Source: Deltaproteobacteria bacterium (GTDB lineage: Bacteria; Bdellovibrionota_B; Oligoflexia; Oligoflexales; Bog-1112). From it: a stretch of 64,000 nt of DNA. How positions within the stretch are numbered: position 1 is the first letter of the stretch; every line of letters starts with the position of its first letter. The notes under the pieces were generated by a model that was given only the letters and a program-made list of their open reading frames with translations, had not been told where the DNA came from and did no database searches. The stretch covers positions 1 to 64,000 of the forward strand of contig JACPKR010000032.1 in the NCBI GenBank assembly GCA_016186945.1. The letters run 5' to 3'. Shown one piece after another: positions 38,437-46,588 of this stretch. Position numbers and translations under genes: made by a program.

Positions 38437-39417
38437 TCATTTATTGGCACGAAGGTGAGGGCATTCCTGAACAACGCCAGCCTCAATGTTTGCCAACACT
38501 TGGTACGTATGCCGCGCAATGGTATCAAGCATGTTCTGGACGGAAAAAGAGGAGTCTAGCCCATACCGTTTGATGAGGTGCGCATCTGCTGCCATGTCGA
38601 ATTCCTGGTCTTTCAAAATAGACTTAATGATCTCCTCTTGGAGAAGGCTAAAGGGTTGGCTGGAGATGAATAAAAGGGGTCTGTTCTTCAGCAGACTCGC
38701 ATGTTTCTGAAGGAGGTCTCGAATTGTATCTTCCGTTCTCGCTCTTGCCTGCCCTGCTGGGGCGAGGGTATTGAGGATCAAAGGTTTCGGCCATTGAGGG
38801 GGAAGAGCGGCATGTTTGAAAAGGTAAGCCCAGGCTTCCGCTTCCGTTTTGGGAAGGCTCTCGTCTGCGTTCCGTTGTGTCGTCAGCAGCGGGGGCAGGA
38901 GAAAATTTGTCAGAGTTTCTTTTGATTCAAATTTCGGATCAAGAGGTCTATCGCTTCCGAGTGCAAGCAAAGCATCGAACGACAAGCCGGAATTATGAAG
39001 AGTAAGCAGATTTGCTAATCTGTCCGCATTGTTTGTAAAGGTTGAACCTAGAAGAACTACCGTCCCATACTTTCTGCTTGGCGGAACCACAGGATCGAGG
39101 TAACTTGAGTAGGTTTTTAGCAGCTCAGAAACTTTCTTATAATTTCGCCCGTCCTCTTTTATGTGAAGCCTTTCGCTTTTCCGCAGAAGGTGCGTTTGAA
39201 AGCAAGCATTTAATTCGCGAAGATTGTCTCCACATGAGATTTCCAAGTGTTCACGAAGCTCGTCAATTTCACTCCGAAACGCTTGGCAAGACGGACTGGA
39301 CAGTATCTTCCCTATCTGTTCGCCAATTACACTTTTTCCTGCCGAAAAAGCTTTTGTGCCAGACAGAAACAGTACCGCAATAATTAGTTTATTCAGTGGT
39401 TTCAAAGACTTACCCAA
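38437..39417 (-). CDS. Secreted hypothetical protein
   Basis: A 326-residue protein with a signal peptide (LNKLIIAVLFLSGTKAFSAG). The mature part has four Cys in its first third and a Rossmann-like segment starting KYGTVVLLGSTFTNNADRL, followed by FDALLALGSDRPLDP. This recalls DUF218/YdcF-like folds, but the match is weak and I assign no function. It is convergent with the DUF2142 gene and divergent from the microcin operon. Confidence 0.7.
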   Translation of the reverse strand: MGKSLKPLNKLIIAVLFLSGTKAFSAGKSVIGEQIGKILSSPSCQAFRSEIDELREHLEISCGDNLRELNACFQTHLLRKSERLHIKEDGRNYKKVSELLKTYSSYLDPVVPPSRKYGTVVLLGSTFTNNADRLANLLTLHNSGLSFDALLALGSDRPLDPKFESKETLTNFLLPPLLTTQRNADESLPKTEAEAWAYLFKHAALPPQWPKPLILNTLAPAGQARARTEDTIRDLLQKHASLLKNRPLLFISSQPFSLLQEEIIKSILKDQEFDMAADAHLIKRYGLDSSFSVQNMLDTIARHTYQVLANIEAGVVQECPHLRANK

Positions 39418-39579
39418 TGATGATAAAGGTGATGAAGCAAATGGGGAAATGAATAGCAGAAAAGGGAAAAGGAGGCCACTGCAATAGTCTTCTTGAAAAA
39501 TAGATTTTTCTTGTTAGTTCCCCATCGATCAGATAAAGAGGTCAGAATCGAAAACCTACAGCTTGGAAAGGAGTCTAAA

Positions 39580-39603
39580 ATGGGCGACTCAATGGCAAAT
39601 TAA
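39580..39603 (+). CDS. mccA: Microcin C-type precursor heptapeptide MGDSMAN
   Basis: A 7-codon ORF, ATG GGC GAC TCA ATG GCA AAT TAA, five bases after a perfect AAAGGAG ribosome site. It encodes MGDSMAN: seven residues with a C-terminal Asn, the same length and Ala-Asn ending as E. coli MccA (MRTGNAN). It sits 90 bp upstream of a clear mccB, where the precursor gene is expected. MccB enzymes couple AMP to the C-terminal Asn. A possible weak promoter lies 45-70 bp upstream (TTGTTA, GATAAA, short spacer). Too short for any gene caller; the call rests on position, ribosome site and sequence. Confidence 0.82.
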   Translation: MGDSMAN

Positions 39604-39609
39604 AAACAA

Positions 39610-39649
39610 TGGCGGAACCATGGGTTTTTGGAGACCTTTAGCTCCGCCA
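39610..39649 (+). promoter_or_regulatory. mccA-mccB intercistronic stem-loop
   Basis: TGGCGGA (39610-39616) pairs with TCCGCCA (39643-39649) around a 26-nt loop that can form a smaller CCA/TGG stem. There is no T-run, so it is not a classic terminator. E. coli mcc operons have a hairpin between mccA and mccB that makes the short precursor transcript abundant; this may do the same. Confidence 0.5.
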
Positions 39650-39693
39650 ACCTCTTATTACTAAAAAAAACCAATTTTAACGGCCTACACTAC

Positions 39694-40716
39694 ATGAAAT
39701 TCAAGTTAGCACCTTATGTGCGAATAGGGTTCCAAAAAGAAGAACTTCATTTTGGATTCGGTTCGATTCAAAAAATTGTAAAAGAAAAAGAGCTGCAAGA
39801 AGCTTTGATCTCGTCTGCAAAATTCTTGAATTCTTATGAATCTTTGCAGAGTTTGGAATCCCATTTGAAGAATGAAGGATTCCAAGATGAGATTATTAAA
39901 AAGAACGTCCATATTATGGAAAAAAACAGGCTACTGATTTCTGAAAATATTTGGCAAAAAAATGATCGCCATAGTCGAACAAAGCTATTTCTTAATATGT
40001 ATACAGACCAAGTTGATAAAACTCTAAAAGCGATACAATTTAGACATATTGGTATTGTTGGGTGTGGAGGAATCGGTAATATTGTAAGCGTAAATTTGGC
40101 GACCATTGGGGTAACTAAATTCACACTCGTCGACGACGACTCTATTGAAGAAAGCAATCTTTCAAGACAATTTTTATTTAAAGAATCTGATTGTCAAAAA
40201 TCAAAGGCCAAAACTCTTGCGAATGCATTAAAAGAAAGATCTCACAACGTAGACATAGATATTGTTGATTGTGCGATAACTGAAAAAAACGTAAATTTGC
40301 TATCTAATTGCGACTTTATTGTTCTTTCTGGTGACAGCAAAAATTTACCTTTTATCATTAACAAATTTGCAGTTGAGAGGAAGATACCCTTCATCAATGT
40401 TGGATATATTCAAGATATCGCGGTATGGGGCCCTCTTGTGGTGCCAGGAGAAACAGGTTGCCTCGAATGTGGAAAGGGTAATTTTACTGAACAAAGTGAT
40501 CTGCGAATTACAAAGATCAATGGTAACTATCAGGCTCCATCGATTGGTCCGGTTAACATGATTGCCGCCTCCCACGCGTCATTAGATATTATCAAATTCA
40601 TCGGAGGCTTTGGCGAAGTAAAAAGCTTAAATAAACGGGTTGGAATTTGGACTCATAACCTGACAATACAGGAACAGATTTTTTCTAAAAACAGTGAATG
40701 CAGAGTATGCCATTAA
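39694..40716 (+). CDS. mccB: MccB: adenylating enzyme for a microcin C-like peptide
   Basis: E1/ThiF-like enzyme, 340 residues (E. coli MccB is 350). The N-terminal ~90 residues align with the MccB peptide-clamp domain, beginning MKFKLAPYVRI. The adenylation domain has the Gly-rich loop Gly123-Cys-Gly-Gly-Ile-Gly128, DDDS at 147-150 and NLSRQ with Arg158. Structural Zn ligands are Cys256/Cys259 and Cys336/Cys339. Segments QDIAVWGPLVVPGETGC and FIGGFGEVKSLNKRVGIW closely match MccB as I recall it. MccB uses two ATP to form an N-P bond between the peptide and AMP. Start chosen by that alignment; the ribosome site is weak. Confidence 0.92.
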   Translation: MKFKLAPYVRIGFQKEELHFGFGSIQKIVKEKELQEALISSAKFLNSYESLQSLESHLKNEGFQDEIIKKNVHIMEKNRLLISENIWQKNDRHSRTKLFLNMYTDQVDKTLKAIQFRHIGIVGCGGIGNIVSVNLATIGVTKFTLVDDDSIEESNLSRQFLFKESDCQKSKAKTLANALKERSHNVDIDIVDCAITEKNVNLLSNCDFIVLSGDSKNLPFIINKFAVERKIPFINVGYIQDIAVWGPLVVPGETGCLECGKGNFTEQSDLRITKINGNYQAPSIGPVNMIAASHASLDIIKFIGGFGEVKSLNKRVGIWTHNLTIQEQIFSKNSECRVCH

Positions 40717-41909
40717 ACTTAAAATTATTACTCATTGGCAATAGCTTGTTTGAAGGAGGCAGATTGTCCGTAGGGGCTATTAGTGTACTGTTTTTGCTTG
40801 ATAAGGGTTTGAGCCTATCTGATTGCGCTTCGTTAAAGTTAGTTCAAGTTGCTACATTCCTAACCTGTGACATCCCCTTGGGACTATTTTTAAACAAGAT
40901 AGGTCCATTAAAATCAATGAAATGGGCCTTAGTCCTAGCAATTACAGGGTGTTTAGGCTATCTGTTATCTCAATCGTTTCTGGGGTTTCTTATTGCCGAG
41001 TTTTTTACTGCCCTATCCATTTCTATTTGGCCTGCCGCATCATCTGCTTATGGCATGGACGCACTGGAAGGTGGAAGCTATTCCAAAAATACATTCTTTC
41101 ACCAAGCCAGTTCAGCCGCCTCTCTTTCTACCTTTCTATTTGGTGTAGCTGGTGGTCTTATTTATATCGTTCAGATACAACTACCTTATTTTCTCATTCT
41201 TATTGCGATGTCTGTCGGTCTCCTGATAACGCTTAAGTTAAAATCAGAGGTAAAATCCGATGTAAAATCAGTTGTTATAAGCCCCAGAAATTTTCATATT
41301 AAACATATAACGAAATATTTCAAATTATGGCCCGTTGTAAGCGTCTTGATTATCATTCAGTTTTTTTCACAAATGCAATTACATTACTGGCAACCTTTAT
41401 TAAGAGATCTCAACTTGAATGGACCTCAATGGATATTTTCAGCAGCGTTTGGATGTATCACGCTTATAATGGCATTTTCATCTTACCTCTATTCCAGGGT
41501 CTGTGAAAAAGAAGCCATGAAGAATATGAGAACAAATCTATTTCTGTTGCTAATTTTGGGGATATCGGCGTCTTTGTTGTTTTACACGTATACGTACGTC
41601 TCGGCTTTTTTACTTATAGGGCTTCTTTATTCAGTGTCGAAGATAGCAAGCACGTCAGTGTCCGTTCAGATCCAAGAAAGCATCGATTCAAATGAGAGAT
41701 TGGCCGTTATTAAAACAGTATCTTGGGCAGCACGATTAGGAATGGTCCTCTCCCTCAGTATTATCTCTATTTTATTAGACAAGTTTTCAGTTAAAGAAAT
41801 ATTCGTCATATTTGGCCTAATAATGATCGTCTTTTCGATGATTTATTTGTTGACAATTAGCCTTGATGTTGGCATCAACCACAAAGAAAATGTAAGGATC
41901 TTTAAATGA
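40698..41909 (+). CDS. mccC: MFS exporter, MccC-like
   Basis: Major-facilitator protein, 403 residues, about 12 membrane segments. In E. coli MccC is the MFS pump that exports mature microcin C and helps immunity; position between mccB and an acetyltransferase gene supports the same role here. It overlaps the mccB end by 19 bp (an ATG at 40707 is an alternative start) and the next gene by 4 bp. Low GC like its neighbours. Confidence 0.85.
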   Translation: MQSMPLNLKLLLIGNSLFEGGRLSVGAISVLFLLDKGLSLSDCASLKLVQVATFLTCDIPLGLFLNKIGPLKSMKWALVLAITGCLGYLLSQSFLGFLIAEFFTALSISIWPAASSAYGMDALEGGSYSKNTFFHQASSAASLSTFLFGVAGGLIYIVQIQLPYFLILIAMSVGLLITLKLKSEVKSDVKSVVISPRNFHIKHITKYFKLWPVVSVLIIIQFFSQMQLHYWQPLLRDLNLNGPQWIFSAAFGCITLIMAFSSYLYSRVCEKEAMKNMRTNLFLLLILGISASLLFYTYTYVSAFLLIGLLYSVSKIASTSVSVQIQESIDSNERLAVIKTVSWAARLGMVLSLSIISILLDKFSVKEIFVIFGLIMIVFSMIYLLTISLDVGINHKENVRIFK

Positions 41910-42460
41910 AAGTTGTCATTTTATGTATATTGCAGTCTCTATTTTTAACTTCAATAGGTTTTGGATCTGAAATGTATATTGAACTCAGAAACTTCGAGGA
42001 ACGCGACTTGCCGGATTTTTATGAATGGGCGTCTGATCCCGATGTGACCCAGTTTTTAATGTGGGATAATTATAAAAACAAAGAAAGCGCCAGGGAATTT
42101 TTGGTTAGGGTAGCGATACCTCATCCATGGTTGAAGGCAATCGTTTGTGACGGAAAAGTGGTTGGTTCTATCTCCTTAGAACCAGGAAAAGGTTCTAAAC
42201 AAAAAGTAGCTGAAGTCGGTTATGTTATTGCGAAGAAATATTGGAGTCGGGGTATTGGGACAGCTGCTCTCAAGGCAGCATTAAAAACTGGTTTTGACGA
42301 TTTAGATCTTGTCAGAATCGAAGCGTACGTGGATCCATGCAATCTGGCATCCATCAAAGTTATTGAAAAAAGTGGTATGACGCGGGAAGGATACCTTAGA
42401 AAGTGCATTCTGCAAAAAGGAGTTATAAAAGACAGATTGCTCTACGCTTTGACCCGTTAG
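41906..42460 (+). CDS. mccE: GNAT acetyltransferase, MccE C-terminal-domain-like immunity protein
   Basis: RimJ/RimL-type GNAT, 184 residues. Acetyl-CoA site WSRGIGTAALKAA at about 113-125; IPHPWLKAIVCDGKVVGSI and VEKSGM-type end (VIEKSGMTREGYLRK). In E. coli the MccE GNAT domain acetylates the toxic processed aspartamidyl-AMP and gives self-immunity. The start at 41906 overlaps mccC by ATGA and has AAGGAT. Residues 1-21 look like a signal peptide, odd for an acetyl-CoA enzyme; Met23 (41972) could be the true start. It lacks the decarboxylase domain of full MccE. Confidence 0.8.
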   Translation: MKVVILCILQSLFLTSIGFGSEMYIELRNFEERDLPDFYEWASDPDVTQFLMWDNYKNKESAREFLVRVAIPHPWLKAIVCDGKVVGSISLEPGKGSKQKVAEVGYVIAKKYWSRGIGTAALKAALKTGFDDLDLVRIEAYVDPCNLASIKVIEKSGMTREGYLRKCILQKGVIKDRLLYALTR

Positions 42461-42486
42461 GGTTGGTGTCGCGAGTTCTGCTAAGA

Positions 42487-43812
42487 TTATCCAGTTTTTT
42501 GCAAGTTCTGAATGAGACCGAGAGTGGTACGGACTTCATGGTATGAGACGGTCTTTTCTTTGAAGTGAGCGAGAAGGATTTCCTGCTCTTCTTTGCCCAC
42601 CTGAAGCTGTTCGAAGATGTTGCGAATATGAAGTTTCATGTGTCCTTTTTGAATTCCGGATGTGATGAGCGAATTGACTGCGGAAAAATTCTGCGACAAT
42701 CCCACTGACGCTACGATCGCCATCAATTCCTTGGCGGAAGGGTTCCGTAAAAGTTCCATAGATATCTGCACAAGTGGATGGTTGCGGGTTAGGCCGCCGA
42801 TTGTTCCAAGAGCGAGTGGTATTTCAAGTTCGTAATGAAACTCACGATTTTCCACAAAAACCGTTGTTAATGCTTGGTAGCTCCCTTTCCTGCAGGCGTA
42901 TGCATGGCCACAGGCTTCCACACTGCGGAAGTCATTCCCCGTTGCCAGGATGACGGCATCAATGCCGTTAAAGATACCTTTGTTATGAGTTACGGCACGG
43001 TCTGGGGTGATATTGGCAATCTTGACAGCGAAATTAAATTTCTCGCAGTACTCGTGCTCAGTAAGGGTAGGGTCGAATCTGAGTTCTTCGATGGGACAGC
43101 TGATTTTCGCTTTCACGAGACACTCGGGGGTATAGTTTGACAAAATCGCCATGACGATTTGGATATCGTGCCCCCCTTGGTCAAATTTGGGCCAAGTGCT
43201 TGCTTTTTCCTTAAATTTGAGCGCATAGGTTTCCAAGAGTGAGTTTATAAAATTGGCGCCCATTGCATCACACGTGTCGACCTCGAATCGAATTTGGTAG
43301 TAATGCTCGATCTTAGCCGATGTGTCGACCAGATGAATCCGACGGATACCTCCCCCTCGACGTTCCATCTTTTCTGTGAGGGGGCTCATCTCCCCAACAA
43401 TAGCATTTCTGCTTGTCTCAAAAAATTCAGACAACATTGCGAATGGTGCTGAGGACTTCAAATGCACGTGGCCTACTTTCAATGTGTTGACAATCTCAGC
43501 TTGGAAGCCCCCTCGCTCGGCCCATAGCTTCGCACCCTTTGAAGCTGCCGCGACGACGGAACTTTCCTCGGTGACCATCGGTACGTGATAAACCTGTCCG
43601 TTGATTAGAAAGTTAGGTGCAATACTGTACGGAAGATAAAAACTCGATAGAACATTCTCGCTTATACGATCAATCGACGATTGGATCGTGTCATCCTCAT
43701 GTCTGAACTTCCGGAGACGCTCCTTGAGTTCATCCGAAAGGCTAGTGTCGCGTGACAGGGTTTCGACTTTTTCCTGCCAACTAAGCTTCGAAAAATTTCT
43801 AAGAATGTTCAT
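42487..43812 (-). CDS. mvaA: HMG-CoA reductase, class II
   Basis: NAD(P)H-dependent reductase making mevalonate (or degrading it), 441 residues. Class II marks: FYLPYSIAPNFLINGQVYHV, VPMVTEESSVVAAASKGAK with the catalytic Glu, DAMGANFINSL, the catalytic Lys in THNKGIFNGIDAV, the Asp in GNDFRS, and GGLTRNHPL. It points to a mevalonate route to isoprenoids. Divergent from the terpene-synthase-like gene with 173 bp between, so the two may share regulation. Confidence 0.95.
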   Translation of the reverse strand: MNILRNFSKLSWQEKVETLSRDTSLSDELKERLRKFRHEDDTIQSSIDRISENVLSSFYLPYSIAPNFLINGQVYHVPMVTEESSVVAAASKGAKLWAERGGFQAEIVNTLKVGHVHLKSSAPFAMLSEFFETSRNAIVGEMSPLTEKMERRGGGIRRIHLVDTSAKIEHYYQIRFEVDTCDAMGANFINSLLETYALKFKEKASTWPKFDQGGHDIQIVMAILSNYTPECLVKAKISCPIEELRFDPTLTEHEYCEKFNFAVKIANITPDRAVTHNKGIFNGIDAVILATGNDFRSVEACGHAYACRKGSYQALTTVFVENREFHYELEIPLALGTIGGLTRNHPLVQISMELLRNPSAKELMAIVASVGLSQNFSAVNSLITSGIQKGHMKLHIRNIFEQLQVGKEEQEILLAHFKEKTVSYHEVRTTLGLIQNLQKTG

Positions 43813-43985
43813 TTTTCAAAAAACTCATCCTTCCCGACATATTTATAACGTCGGTTGTCTCAAGAGAAAAATTTAATACTCCATATTTAACGTTTAAATT
43901 CAATATGTTGTAAAAAACAACTCAACCCACATTGCCTTCCTCCGAACATGGCTCCGATCAACCAATTCACTAGCAGGAGTCAAAA

Positions 43986-44954
43986 ATGGCAGCACCCGCT
44001 TTGAAATTCCAAAAACTGCCGGAAGGTCTCATTGATTGGAAAGAACTCATCGACCGTTTTAACTTTGCCCGTTCGAAACTTTTCGGCCAGATAGGAAGAA
44101 GAAAGGACTATCTTTGGAACTGGGTATTCACAGCTGCCAAAACAACACAAATGAGATCCCCCAAAAAGTCTCTTGACCCTAGCCTGGACGAAATAGCAAA
44201 CACGGCTAAAACTATCGGGGTTATGTGGGATGTCTTCATGGATGACATCGCGGACGAGTATCTTCCGACCGAACGAGCGGAGCTGATGCTTGATGTCGCT
44301 TTCAACAAGGCTAGCAATAAAAGACTGTCTGCAAACGAGCAGGCGTACCTGCGTGAATGTGAAAATTGCCATAAACTGGTCTTTGAGCTTGCACGAAAAC
44401 TTCCCGGCTACAAAAGACACGCTTTGGCTCTCCGACGCGAATATATGCAGATTAGAAAGTGCTTTTCTTATTCGTTGGAGACAAGGCAGAATTTTCAGGC
44501 AATAGACTTTACCAAGTACGTTCAAATCATGTCAAACAATATGCATATGATTGCAAATGGTGTTATTGACTTGATGAAGCTCGACTATAAGGAAACGTTT
44601 TTCGACAATCCTCTGTTACGAAAAATGTTCGTCTTTGGACAAAGGATGGGCCGCATTGGAAATGCTACGACAACATATGAGTACGAAATAGAGAGGGGTG
44701 ACTACACAAGTGAAATATTTGCCCTGGCCATAAGTCTGGGTCTATTGGATAGCGATTCTTTTGAAGATCCTAAGCGCGTTTTAGCCTCAGTTTATAATGC
44801 TGATCTGGAAGCAGTTCTTTGGACTTTCTGGAAGGGCTACCGTTTTCAATTAATGGAACTGGCTCCGTCCCTCCCTTCCCTGGACATCAAGTCATATGTC
44901 GCGGGGTTGGAAAAACTTCGCTTGCTTCATCTTGGAAGTCGAGGAAAAAAATAG
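43986..44954 (+). CDS. Class I terpene synthase-like protein
   Basis: A 322-residue all-helical protein. DDIAD at 86-90 is a perfect DDxxD metal motif. At 226-234 NATTTYEYE matches the spacing of the NSE motif (N-D-x2-S/T-x3-E) with Ala in place of Asp, and continues EIERGDYTSE like the E-x-x-R-G-D of bacterial terpene synthases. A clear pyrophosphate-sensor Arg about 46 residues before the NSE motif is absent (Gln180), though GYRF at 284-287 could be the C-terminal RY pair. AGGAG ribosome site. It may make a terpene from prenyl diphosphate supplied by the mevalonate route; activity is inference. Confidence 0.65.
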   Translation: MAAPALKFQKLPEGLIDWKELIDRFNFARSKLFGQIGRRKDYLWNWVFTAAKTTQMRSPKKSLDPSLDEIANTAKTIGVMWDVFMDDIADEYLPTERAELMLDVAFNKASNKRLSANEQAYLRECENCHKLVFELARKLPGYKRHALALRREYMQIRKCFSYSLETRQNFQAIDFTKYVQIMSNNMHMIANGVIDLMKLDYKETFFDNPLLRKMFVFGQRMGRIGNATTTYEYEIERGDYTSEIFALAISLGLLDSDSFEDPKRVLASVYNADLEAVLWTFWKGYRFQLMELAPSLPSLDIKSYVAGLEKLRLLHLGSRGKK

Positions 44955-44965
44955 GCCCGTCATTT

Positions 44966-46228
44966 TTACGAAAAAGCGGAAGGGAGTTGGATGGTGATTT
45001 CAGTCCCGTGGTCGGTCGTTTCAGGGGTCTGCTGCTTAGACTGAATGATTAGGTTACCCCCGTAGAGCGTGACGAAATTGCGAGCGAGTGTCATACCGAA
45101 GCCAAGGCCCTCTTCTCCGTCAGTCCCGACTCGGACGTAATTGCCGTGTCCTTCTCTTATTTGTTTCATGATTTCATCTGGCATACCTATTCCTGTGTCT
45201 TTGACCTTGATCGTAACGCCACTATCTGATCGGCAGGCTTCGATATTAATGCAGCCTTGTTTTGTGAATTTAATCGCGTTGAATACAAGGTTAGCGATGA
45301 CTTGATTTTTTAAGGTTTTTTCTTCCGCAATGCAGAAAAGTTCGGTCTCCTTGTTGAGAAGAAGCTTCAGTTGCAGCCCTTTGCGTTCTGCTTCGTCGTG
45401 AAATCTGTCGTGTATTTTTTCGAGTACTTCGACGACGCTTACAGGTTTGAGTTCTACTTGAAGATTATTGAGGCCATAGCGTTCAAGGAGGCGAACGCTG
45501 ACAAGCATTTCATTGATCGAGTCCGCACCTTCTCGAACTCTTCTCAAAAAGACGTCAGCACCCTCTCCTTGCAAGCGGGAGACGAGTTTATCAGCCGAAA
45601 TCATGATAACCATGAGTGGGTTGACTATGTCATGGCACAGGACTTTGACAAGAAGTTTGCGTTCCTGGAATAACTCATCTGTTCGATCCAGGTTTGCTTG
45701 AAGTTTCGTTTCATACCGGATCAGCGCTGCTTTGAAAAGAATCATGCTACCTATGAGGGCGCATGCCGCGATGAATATGCTTATGAAGCTGAGGACATGT
45801 AATAAGCCTGTGTCTAATGCTGTGTAGAGGGGTGTTGCTTTATCGAAGTTAATGGCAATGGTGCTATATGCCCCCCAAATCGCGAGACCCAACAAAATGT
45901 GTTTTCTCTCGTACAACTCAAAGATCAGCAGGGGTAAAGTCGATAGGCAGACGTGGAGGATGAGGATGTTTGATTCCAGCCCGAACGTAAGAATGTTGAA
46001 AGTGGTTGCACTATATATGATGAAGAGCAGAGCGTACTTAGCCGTAGTTGTAAATCCAAATTCGCTGATGGGGATGGGTAGAATGAAGATCGTAGCGAAG
46101 ATTGCAGGTTGATACCATGCCCAGTGGATGTCGAATAGATAGAAGCAAAGACTCACGACATAGCCGAGTAAGCTGAGGTAGATCGTGATGATCTTAAGGA
46201 GTTCCTTCGTATCTAGTTTCTTCTCCAC
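44966..46228 (-). CDS. Membrane sensor histidine kinase
   Basis: 420 residues from GTG 46228 (GGGAGG ribosome site). Six to seven membrane segments at about 10-170, a short coiled coil, then HisKA with the phospho-accepting His in LCHDIVNPL, N box NLVFNAIKFT, G1 VKDTGIGMP and G2 EEGLGFGM. No extracellular sensor domain and no response regulator next to it, so it is an orphan kinase. Convergent with the terpene-synthase-like gene, 11 bp apart. Confidence 0.92.
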   Translation of the reverse strand: MEKKLDTKELLKIITIYLSLLGYVVSLCFYLFDIHWAWYQPAIFATIFILPIPISEFGFTTTAKYALLFIIYSATTFNILTFGLESNILILHVCLSTLPLLIFELYERKHILLGLAIWGAYSTIAINFDKATPLYTALDTGLLHVLSFISIFIAACALIGSMILFKAALIRYETKLQANLDRTDELFQERKLLVKVLCHDIVNPLMVIMISADKLVSRLQGEGADVFLRRVREGADSINEMLVSVRLLERYGLNNLQVELKPVSVVEVLEKIHDRFHDEAERKGLQLKLLLNKETELFCIAEEKTLKNQVIANLVFNAIKFTKQGCINIEACRSDSGVTIKVKDTGIGMPDEIMKQIREGHGNYVRVGTDGEEGLGFGMTLARNFVTLYGGNLIIQSKQQTPETTDHGTEITIQLPSAFS

Positions 46229-46293
46229 AGACCTCCCACAAGTGTTCAGACCCCCTTTTTTAAGATTCGGAAAATTGTGGGAAAAAGATTAGC

Positions 46294-46424
46294 TATTCTT
46301 GGAGGAACCAGCTGCGCAGTTTCCTCCAAACCACCTCCTTGCTGGGGGGGCGCAGTTTCCTCCAAACCACCTCCTTGCTGGGGGCGCAGTTTCCTCCAAA
46401 CCACCTCCTTGCCACGAGCGGCTT
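46294..46424 (-). repeat. MITE-like element, copy 9 (inner segment repeated three times)
   Basis: Begins with the core GGAGGAACCAGCTGCGCAG, then a ~35-bp segment (GCGCAGTTTCCTCC, CCAAACCACCTCCTTG, CTGGGGG) occurs three times in tandem. It ends in a worn tip GCCACGAGCGGCTTAC. The left half of the element is lost. Confidence 0.85.
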
Positions 46425-46588
46425 ACTGAGGCAGAGCTTTTTCCAGTCAAGCCTGGGGCTTGGAGATTTTTTGAAAAATGGTTAAAGTCTGGAGGGAGAA
46501 TTGACGTTTAGAAAATTAAGACATCAGAGGAAACTCGCTTCTTGGTTTCAGGGACATTAGAGAGCATTTGAGACAACAAGGGGGGCGT

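Noticed and set aside
39628-39693. Upstream TTG start for mccB adding 22 residues
   Set aside because: The alignment with MccB begins at Met 39694 (MKFKLAPYVRI), and the extra segment overlaps the intercistronic stem-loop.
46294-46424. CRISPR array
   Set aside because: The tandem 35-bp units have no unique spacers; they are slippage copies of a MITE segment. No other regularly spaced repeats or cas genes are seen in the window.
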